NCBI GenBank assembly: GCA_049509675.1
Contig: JBEKZQ010000315.1
Coordinates: forward strand, 1 to 7,337
Length of the DNA stretch: 7,337 bases
Origin: JBEKZQ01 sp049509675
Lineage (GTDB): Bacteria; Planctomycetota; Planctomycetia; Pirellulales; Thermoguttaceae
Direction: 5' to 3'
Positions 1 through 3,529 of the stretch are shown here, in pieces. The position numbers and the translations under genes are program-made. The notes beneath the pieces were generated by a model. It searched no databases, was not told the DNA's origin, and saw nothing but the letters and a program-made list of their open reading frames with translations. The first letter of the stretch is position 1. The number at the start of each line of letters is the position of its first letter.

Positions 1-1293
1 GCCAGTGCGAGCGGGTGCCAATGCCTGGGCCATCGGTTCACCCGCCTATTGCTTGAGAAGCTCCCATTGTTTGCCCTCTCGGCCGCCTCTTGCGCGGTCA
101 CGCTGCTGGCCCAACAAATCGCCATTGCCCCCAGCACGCGTTTCTCGCTCGCAACGCGCATCGGCAACGCCCTGGTTTCCTACGTAACGTATCTGGGCCA
201 ATCCCTGTACCCCGTAGGCCTGGCTCTGTATTATCCACATCCCCAAGACAATGGCAATCTGCCGCTTTGGCAAGTCGTTGCCGCCGCCGTGCTGCTGGCC
301 GCCATCTCTGCCGCGGTCTTTGTCGTCAGGCGCAATTACCCCTACCTGCTCGTCGGCTGGCTCTGGTATCTGGGCATGCTCGTGCCCGTGATCGGTCTGG
401 TCCAGGTGGGCGACCAGGCCCACGCCGACCGCTACACCTACTTGCCGCACGTCGGCTTGGCCATCATGCTGGCCTGGTCCGCCCAGGCCGCCTGCCACTG
501 GCTGGGCAAGCATGGGGTGATCGGGGACTGGTCCATTTTTCGGCCAAACGACGTTCTAGCGGCCGATAGGCCCCAAGCCGAAAACATGGACCTGTCCCCT
601 TTCAGCCGGCCTCTCTGCGCCACTGCCTCCGCGTTGGTGTTGGCCCTGCTGATGGGCCTCGCCTGGCGGCAGGCCGGCTTCTGGCGCGATAGCGAAACGC
701 TCTGGAACCACACTCTCGCTTGCACCACGCGAAACGCCACCGCCCACAACAACCTGGGCACTGTCCTCCGCCAGTCGGGGCGTATCGCCGAGGCCCTGCA
801 ACAGTTCCACCGCGCGCTGCGCATCCGCCCCGAGTCCGCCGAAATCTATAGCAATCTGGGCAGCGCCTTCGCTATCTCGGGCCACACCGCCGAAGCCCTC
901 GTGTACTGCCAGAGGGCGATCCAGATCAAGCCCGACTATGCCGAGGGCCATTACAACCTGGGCAACGCCCTGTTCGCCGCGGGCCGCGCCCCGGAAGCCA
1001 TCGACCACTTCCGGCAGGCCATCCGCCTCAAAGCCGAGTACGGCGCGGCTTACAATAACTTGGCCGCCGTCCTTTGCACCTCCGGCCGCACCGCCGAAGC
1101 CATCCCGGAGTACCAGCACGCGCTGGCCATCCAGCCGGATTGCGCCGAGGCCCACTACAACTTCGGCAAGGCCCTGCTCGAATTGGGCCGCACCGCCGAG
1201 GCCCTCGGCCATTTCCAAAATGCCTTGCCGCTGGCCGAGACGGCCGGCAACGGCCCCTTGGCCGCCGCCTGCCGCAGGGAGTTGGAGAGGTAG
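1..1293 (+). CDS. TMTC-like polytopic membrane protein with C-terminal TPR repeats (5' partial)
   Basis: The reading frame is open from base 1 to a TAG at 1291-1293 (430 codons), so the start lies upstream; the TTG at 49 is an internal leucine in a conserved-looking LLLEKLPLFALSAAS stretch. Hydrophobic segments appear near 70-110, 170-230, 280-325, 345-405, 450-505 and 610-665. The motif GDQAHADRYTYLP (about 409-447) is typical of bacterial relatives of TMTC/DUF1736 GT-C-fold proteins, followed by the usual WRDSETLW linker and five TPRs of 34 residues covering about 736-1245. Family members of roughly 600-750 residues carry the acidic catalytic-loop residues in the N-terminal part, missing here. 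By family, it would be a membrane glycosyltransferase-like protein or a TPR scaffold; substrate unknown. A loop between the last two membrane segments is lengthened by a palindromic repeat (523-599). No terminator hairpin with a U tract follows; a TTTTCAG array begins directly at the stop codon. The family is fairly sure, the activity is not. Confidence 0.85.
   Translation, partial: ASASGCQCLGHRFTRLLLEKLPLFALSAASCAVTLLAQQIAIAPSTRFSLATRIGNALVSYVTYLGQSLYPVGLALYYPHPQDNGNLPLWQVVAAAVLLAAISAAVFVVRRNYPYLLVGWLWYLGMLVPVIGLVQVGDQAHADRYTYLPHVGLAIMLAWSAQAACHWLGKHGVIGDWSIFRPNDVLAADRPQAENMDLSPFSRPLCATASALVLALLMGLAWRQAGFWRDSETLWNHTLACTTRNATAHNNLGTVLRQSGRIAEALQQFHRALRIRPESAEIYSNLGSAFAISGHTAEALVYCQRAIQIKPDYAEGHYNLGNALFAAGRAPEAIDHFRQAIRLKAEYGAAYNNLAAVLCTSGRTAEAIPEYQHALAIQPDCAEAHYNFGKALLELGRTAEALGHFQNALPLAETAGNGPLAAACRRELER
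523..599. repeat. Palindromic repeat inserted in frame within the TPR gene
   Basis: The left arm (523-544) reads GGGGAC-T-GGTCCAT-TTTT-CGGC. The right arm (577-599) read on the minus strand gives GGGGAC-A-GGTCCAT-G-TTTT-CGGC. The arms therefore match over about 22 bp with one mismatch and one bulged base, around a centre of about 32 nt containing ACGACGTTCTAGCGGCCG. The frame stays open through it and adds about 26 residues to a loop between membrane segments. The shared core with the palindrome at 1688-1733 suggests a dispersed, REP-like family; that is an inference. Confidence 0.75.
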
Positions 1294-1365
1294 TTTTCAG
1301 TTTTCAGTTTTCAGTTCGGACGAACGCTTCCGACTGAACACTGAAAACTGAACACTGAACACTGA
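1294..1365. repeat. Facing TTTTCAG / CTGAAAA heptamer arrays (pair 1)
   Basis: Three perfect TTTTCAG units (1294-1314) start directly after the TAG stop of the TPR gene. They face four units on the other strand (1334-1361, CTGAACA/CTGAAAA variants). Arms 1298-1319 and 1330-1350 pair almost perfectly around a 10-nt loop, so a long hairpin or cruciform is possible. There is no classic U tract after the hairpin, so its role as a terminator is uncertain. Confidence 0.85.
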
Positions 1366-1377
1366 TTGAGTTTGAAG

Positions 1378-1405
1378 TTTTCAGTTTTCAGTTTTCAGTG
1401 TTGAG
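1378..1405 (+). repeat. TTTTCAG array, left member of pair 2
   Basis: Three TTTTCAG units (1378-1398) are followed by a degenerate TGTTGAG. The array faces the array at 1481-1501 across about 75 nt in which I see no gene. The bases just upstream, GAGTTTGAAG, recur in inverted orientation next to the array near 6151. Confidence 0.85.
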
Positions 1406-1480
1406 GTTGCGGGCGGCGGAATGATTAACCCGTTGAAAAATCAGCGTTCGGCTCTACAGCGTTGCGATCGCGTCAGCGAA

Positions 1481-1501
1481 CTGAAAACTGAAAACTGAAA
1501 A
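1481..1501 (-). repeat. CTGAAAA array, right member of pair 2, abutting a stop codon
   Basis: Three perfect CTGAAAA units end one base short of the stop codon (TCA on the plus strand, 1503-1505) of the minus-strand gene. Array plus junction (1481-1509) is identical over 29 bp to 6535-6563, which ends the unrelated histidine kinase gene. Confidence 0.9.
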
Positions 1502-1502
1502 C

Positions 1503-1916
1503 TCACGCCGCCATCCGCTGCGGCTCGAGCGTGCGGAACAAGTTGATCGTGGCCAGCGGCTCGCCCGCCTCGCTATAGACCTCCAACAACCCCACCTCCA
1601 CCAGCCACATCGCCATGTAGCGATCGGTCTTGTAACAGCGGGCCACGTACCGCCCCTCGTCGATCAGGATCGTTTCTTCAATAGCCTGGGGACTGTCCCA
1701 ATTTTCGTTCCACGAAAATGGGACCGGGTACCCTCTGGGTGCCTTGGGCCGGGTGCCACTTCCGCCAGTGTCATTTGCAGAAGACGCCCCACGCCCCACG
1801 CCCCACGCCCCACGCCCCACGCCGCTGGCTCCGCCAGCGCCATCCCGCGCGTCGATCTCGGCAAAAACTTCCCGCACCAACTCTCGCACCGCGTCCGGCC
1901 TGGGATCCGTCCTCAT
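1503..1916 (-). CDS. Small conserved-type hypothetical protein with repeat-derived middle
   Basis: A 137-residue protein. The start is fixed by a near-perfect Shine-Dalgarno, AAGGAGGT (1924-1931), 7 nt before the ATG at 1916, and by a candidate promoter upstream; the frame stays open further upstream but without such signals. Residues 1-30 look like a short acidic helix (VRELVREVFAEIDARD). Residues 80-137 form a compact sequence with ILIDEGRYVARCY and MAMWLVEVGLLEVY motifs, resembling small planctomycete proteins of unknown function, probably a small beta-rich domain. Between them, residues 32-45 come from a 7-bp tandem repeat (GVGRGAW), about 49-54 from a degenerate hairpin repeat, and 65-74 from a palindrome. 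No signal peptide, membrane segment or catalytic motif is seen. It stands alone, with its stop next to a heptamer array. Function is unknown; that it is a real gene is likely. Confidence 0.75.
   Translation of the reverse strand: MRTDPRPDAVRELVREVFAEIDARDGAGGASGVGRGAWGVGRGASSANDTGGSGTRPKAPRGYPVPFSWNENWDSPQAIEETILIDEGRYVARCYKTDRYMAMWLVEVGLLEVYSEAGEPLATINLFRTLEPQRMAA
1688..1733. repeat. Second palindromic repeat of the GGGGAC/GTCC family, inside the small gene
   Basis: GTCCCA-A-TTTTCGT (1695-1708) pairs with ACGAAAATGGGAC (1712-1724) around a 3-nt loop, leaving one bulged A. It is preceded by GGGGAC and followed by CGGGTACCC. The order GGGGAC...GTCC...TTTTCG matches the arms of the 523-599 palindrome. 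It lies in frame and encodes residues 65-74 of the small protein. Confidence 0.7.
1757..1770. repeat. Degenerate copy of the C(A/G)CTGGC-TCY-GCCAG(T/C)G hairpin
   Basis: CACT-TCC-GCCAGTG looks like the 17-nt hairpin at 1972-1988 with GGC of the left arm deleted. It lies inside the small minus-strand gene. Confidence 0.45.
1784..1823. repeat. 7-bp tandem repeat (ACGCCCC)
   Basis: Five perfect ACGCCCC units are followed by a partial unit. Since 7 is not a multiple of 3, the array reads in all frames and gives the GVGRGAW-type segment of the small protein. Such an array is prone to slippage, which would shift the frame of that gene. Confidence 0.9.
1823..1839. repeat. REP-like 17-nt hairpin, copy 2
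   Basis: CGCTGGC-TCC-GCCAGCG is a perfect 7-bp stem with a 3-nt loop. It differs from the copy at 1972-1988 by a compensatory pair change and one loop base, as expected if the hairpin is maintained. It directly adjoins the ACGCCCC array and lies within the small gene. Confidence 0.7.
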
Positions 1917-1923
1917 CGCGCCA

Positions 1924-1931
1924 ACCTCCTT
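1924..1931 (-). promoter_or_regulatory. Strong Shine-Dalgarno deciding the start at 1916
   Basis: AAGGAGGT on the minus strand, 7 nt from the ATG. It is the best ribosome binding site in the window and excludes the longer in-frame extension reaching 2267. Confidence 0.85.
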
Positions 1932-1971
1932 GTCGTGTTGTGGCATTGCCGCGAAGCCAGCACTCGCGTGC

Positions 1972-1988
1972 CACTGGCTCTGCCAGTG
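1972..1988. repeat. REP-like 17-nt hairpin, copy 3
   Basis: CACTGGC-TCT-GCCAGTG is a perfect 7-bp stem with a 3-nt loop. If the promoter at 2002-2030 is right, the hairpin sits at the very 5' end of the small gene's transcript, where it could protect the RNA. It may equally be just another dispersed repeat. Confidence 0.75.
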
Positions 1989-2001
1989 CCCGCGCCCGCA
2001 C

Positions 2002-2030
2002 AATCTACTTTTCCCGCCCGTTTCGGTCAA
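2002..2030 (-). promoter_or_regulatory. Candidate sigma-70-type promoter for the small minus-strand gene
   Basis: On the minus strand TTGACC (plus 2025-2030) and TAGATT (plus 2002-2007) are separated by exactly 17 nt. They match the consensus boxes at 5/6 and 4/6. Transcription would start near 1994-1996, about 80 nt before the ATG. Confidence 0.6.
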
Positions 2031-2089
2031 TTCGGGAATTTCACAGCGCGGGGACGTGAACTCGCCTTCGTCCATGTCTTTGCGACTTC

Positions 2090-2138
2090 GCGCCTTTGCG
2101 TGAGTTTCTTCCCAAGAACGGGCCTCACGCAAAGGCGC
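2090..2138. repeat. 15-bp perfect inverted repeat (GCGCCTTTGCGTGAG)
   Basis: The arms at 2090-2104 and 2124-2138 are exactly complementary around a 19-nt loop. Each arm is flanked by an imperfect extra copy of the GCGCCTTTGCG unit (CTTTGCGACTTCGC on the left, GGCGCGAAG on the right). No U tract follows, so it is not a typical terminator. Confidence 0.8.
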
Positions 2139-2285
2139 AAAGGCGCGAAGAATCGCGTGGCTAGCCACTTCGCCCGTTTTTCGTTCTATAGGTATATGTA
2201 CTTCTGTACAGTTATGCCCATCCGAACTCGCCGGCATCTTTTCCGTATTTTGCCATGCCACCCCCACTCAAGTTGTATTTTTCAG

Positions 2286-2341
2286 CCCGAAAACCCCCCT
2301 TTAGTATGTAAGTTTTCGGGTTGCACCTGATGTCCCGAAAA
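2286..2341. promoter_or_regulatory. Three CCCGAAAA boxes upstream of the PEP-CTERM promoter
   Basis: CCCGAAAA occurs at 2286-2293 and 2334-2341 and inverted as TTTTCGGG at 2313-2320. The first two form a 9-bp perfect inverted repeat (CCCGAAAAC / GTTTTCGGG, loop 2295-2311). The last box ends 18 bp before the -35 element. The arrangement would suit an activator or repressor binding site, but no regulator is identified. Confidence 0.4.
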
Positions 2342-2358
2342 AACTTTCAACAAGATCC

Positions 2359-2387
2359 TTGACGAATACGCAGTTTCATGGCAGAAT
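2359..2387 (+). promoter_or_regulatory. Candidate sigma-70-type promoter for the PEP-CTERM pair
   Basis: TTGACG (2359-2364) and CAGAAT (2382-2387) with a 17-nt spacer match the consensus boxes at 5/6 and 4/6. Transcription would begin near 2394, leaving a leader of about 250 nt before the first gene. Confidence 0.55.
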
Positions 2388-2419
2388 CAGCGCTGTGGGT
2401 TGACAGAGATTAGTTCACC

Positions 2420-2507
2420 GAGGGAAGCCGGCCCTTTGGCCGTAAACCTCCTGATGATTGAAAATGCCTGTTAAGCCGACAAAATCGAAGACCTTGGCTT
2501 TACAGGC
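2420..2507 (+). promoter_or_regulatory. Structured 5' leader with two hairpins
   Basis: Hairpin 1 pairs CGGCC (2429-2433) with GGCCG (2438-2442) across a CTTT loop. It is extended by GAGG (2420-2423) with CCTC (2447-2450), leaving a purine-rich internal loop (GAAGC / TAAA). Hairpin 2 pairs 2466-2477 (GCCTGTTAAGCC) with 2496-2507 (GGCTTTACAGGC), 12 positions with one mismatch and an 18-nt loop. The leader could be a cis-regulatory RNA, but I could not assign it to a known riboswitch class. Confidence 0.4.
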
Positions 2508-2642
2508 GACGTTTGGGTAAGTAAAGTAGATGGCAGGGATCTTCCGGCCTTCTTTTCCTGTGTTTGGAGTAAATCACTTCACCGCCGTCTGGTTCGTCCC
2601 GGTCTGAGAACCAAAACGCTGGAACTTCGGGGAGTCTCGAAA

Positions 2643-3437
2643 ATGACGCGATTCGGAAAGAAACAATGGACGTTTGCAGTACTCCTTGCCGCTGCTGTTC
2701 TGCTGGGAGCGCCCCTAACGGCAAGCGCCAGCGTATTGGCGGTGGCCCAGGTGGGCGCCTTGAACTTCACTAACAGCGGCGGCTACGCCGATATCGGGGG
2801 TTATGGCATGGTCGTCACCGATGTCGCCGACTCCACCTACCAAGCGATGACCGGTGGGGCGACTACCTCGGGTGGGACCGCCATCTACAACGCGGTCTAC
2901 GCAGAGCAACACAGTACGCCCGCGTGGAGCGGATTGGAAGGCATCACCAGCGGTTCGCTCAACGTAGCCTCGCCCCCGGCCCACATGACTGTCGATTGGG
3001 GCTTGGACTCCAATTTGGGCTATTCGAGCTTCGGCGAGGTCGGCGGCAGCCCTCTGACGATCGCCAGCTCGGCTCAGGCCAATACGGCCATCGTGCGTTA
3101 TTCCTATGTTGGTGATGGCGACCTGAACGGAAAGGTCGATGCCAACGATTACACCCGCTGGTTGACGGGGTTCGGCGGGTCGGCACATGCGTCAAAGCTA
3201 GGCACGGCCGGCGGTGATTATAACGGCGACGGCACCGTCGACGCGAACGACTATACGGCGTGGTTGACCTCGTTCGGCTCGAACCTTCCCCCGCTCGCCA
3301 CCACGTCCGTCGCCACTGGCGGCGGCGCCGCCCTTGCGACAGGCACCCCGGAACCGGGGACCATCGGGCTCTTGCTGGTCGCCGTTCTGGCCGGCTTGGC
3401 CCGCTTCGGGCTCAAGCGGCGGGTGCGCGGTCGTTAA
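2643..3437 (+). CDS. PEP-CTERM sorting-domain protein with type I dockerin pair
   Basis: A 264-residue exported protein. The ATG at 2643 follows GGGGAG (2629-2634) by 8 nt. Residues 1-30 are a signal peptide (basic RFGKK, hydrophobic core, ASAS end). Residues 31-153 form a beta-rich region with WSGLEGITSGSLN and DSNLGYSSF, similar to the short module before dockerins in planctomycete surface proteins. Residues 156-212 hold two calcium-loop repeats, DGDLNGKVDANDY (158-170) and DYNGDGTVDANDY (192-204), the dockerin signature. The C-terminus has PEPGT (236-240), a membrane segment (about 241-256) and a KRRVR tail: the PEP-CTERM signal cleaved by an exosortase in known systems. Dockerins normally bind cohesins, but none is seen here, so the partner is unknown. 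The next PEP-CTERM gene starts 92 nt downstream on the same strand, and co-transcription is likely. Confidence 0.9.
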   Translation: MTRFGKKQWTFAVLLAAAVLLGAPLTASASVLAVAQVGALNFTNSGGYADIGGYGMVVTDVADSTYQAMTGGATTSGGTAIYNAVYAEQHSTPAWSGLEGITSGSLNVASPPAHMTVDWGLDSNLGYSSFGEVGGSPLTIASSAQANTAIVRYSYVGDGDLNGKVDANDYTRWLTGFGGSAHASKLGTAGGDYNGDGTVDANDYTAWLTSFGSNLPPLATTSVATGGGAALATGTPEPGTIGLLLVAVLAGLARFGLKRRVRGR

Positions 3438-3457
3438 TACTTGAGGATTCGTTCCCG

Positions 3458-3474
3458 CGACGCAGCCTGCGTCG
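3458..3474 (+). promoter_or_regulatory. Hairpin between the two PEP-CTERM genes
   Basis: CGACGCA-GCC-TGCGTCG forms a perfect 7-bp stem with a 3-nt loop, 20 nt after the first stop codon. No U tract follows, so it is more likely an RNA-stability or processing element, or a partial block to read-through, than a full terminator. Confidence 0.45.
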
Positions 3475-3529
3475 ATGAGGATAAACCAATAACTGCGGTC
3501 GGACAATAAACTATCAGGGAGTTGCGAGA

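Larger units (their letters stand above)
1917..2642. other. Gene-free divergent control region
   Basis: No coding region is supported in these 726 bases; the open frames lack a ribosome binding site and recognisable protein sequence. The stretch separates the small minus-strand gene from the PEP-CTERM pair. It contains, in order: a minus-strand ribosome site, a REP-like hairpin (1972-1988), a minus-strand promoter (2002-2030), a long inverted repeat (2090-2138), three CCCGAAAA boxes (2286-2341), a plus-strand promoter (2359-2387) and a structured leader (about 2394-2642). Between 2139 and 2285 I see nothing recognisable; that part is less GC-rich than the genes. Confidence 0.7.

Noticed and set aside
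49..51. TTG as the true start of the TPR protein
   Set aside because: The frame is open back to base 1, the local sequence is a conserved internal motif of the family, and an N-terminal catalytic part is missing.
556..1218. Long open frame antisense to the TPR gene
   Set aside because: It mirrors the TPR codons in a GC-rich gene and has no recognisable protein sequence or ribosome site.
1298..1350. Heptamer inverted pair as a classical terminator of the TPR gene
   Set aside because: A long stem is possible, but it is AU-rich and lacks a following U tract; it was annotated as a repeat only.
1294..1502. CRISPR-like array
   Set aside because: The units are 7 bp, contiguous and in inverted pairs, without spacers of regular length.
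1917..2267. N-terminal extension of the small minus-strand gene
   Set aside because: The upstream frame runs through repeats and a promoter-like region with no ribosome site, whereas the ATG at 1916 has AAGGAGGT at 7 nt.
2400..2405. TTGACA as an alternative -35 element
   Set aside because: The hexamer is perfect, but no acceptable -10 lies 16-18 nt downstream.
2420..2510. Class I cyclic-di-GMP riboswitch
   Set aside because: A GGGAAGCC...GGCCGTAAACC resemblance was noticed, but the conserved GCAAA loop and GACGCAAAGCC segment are absent.
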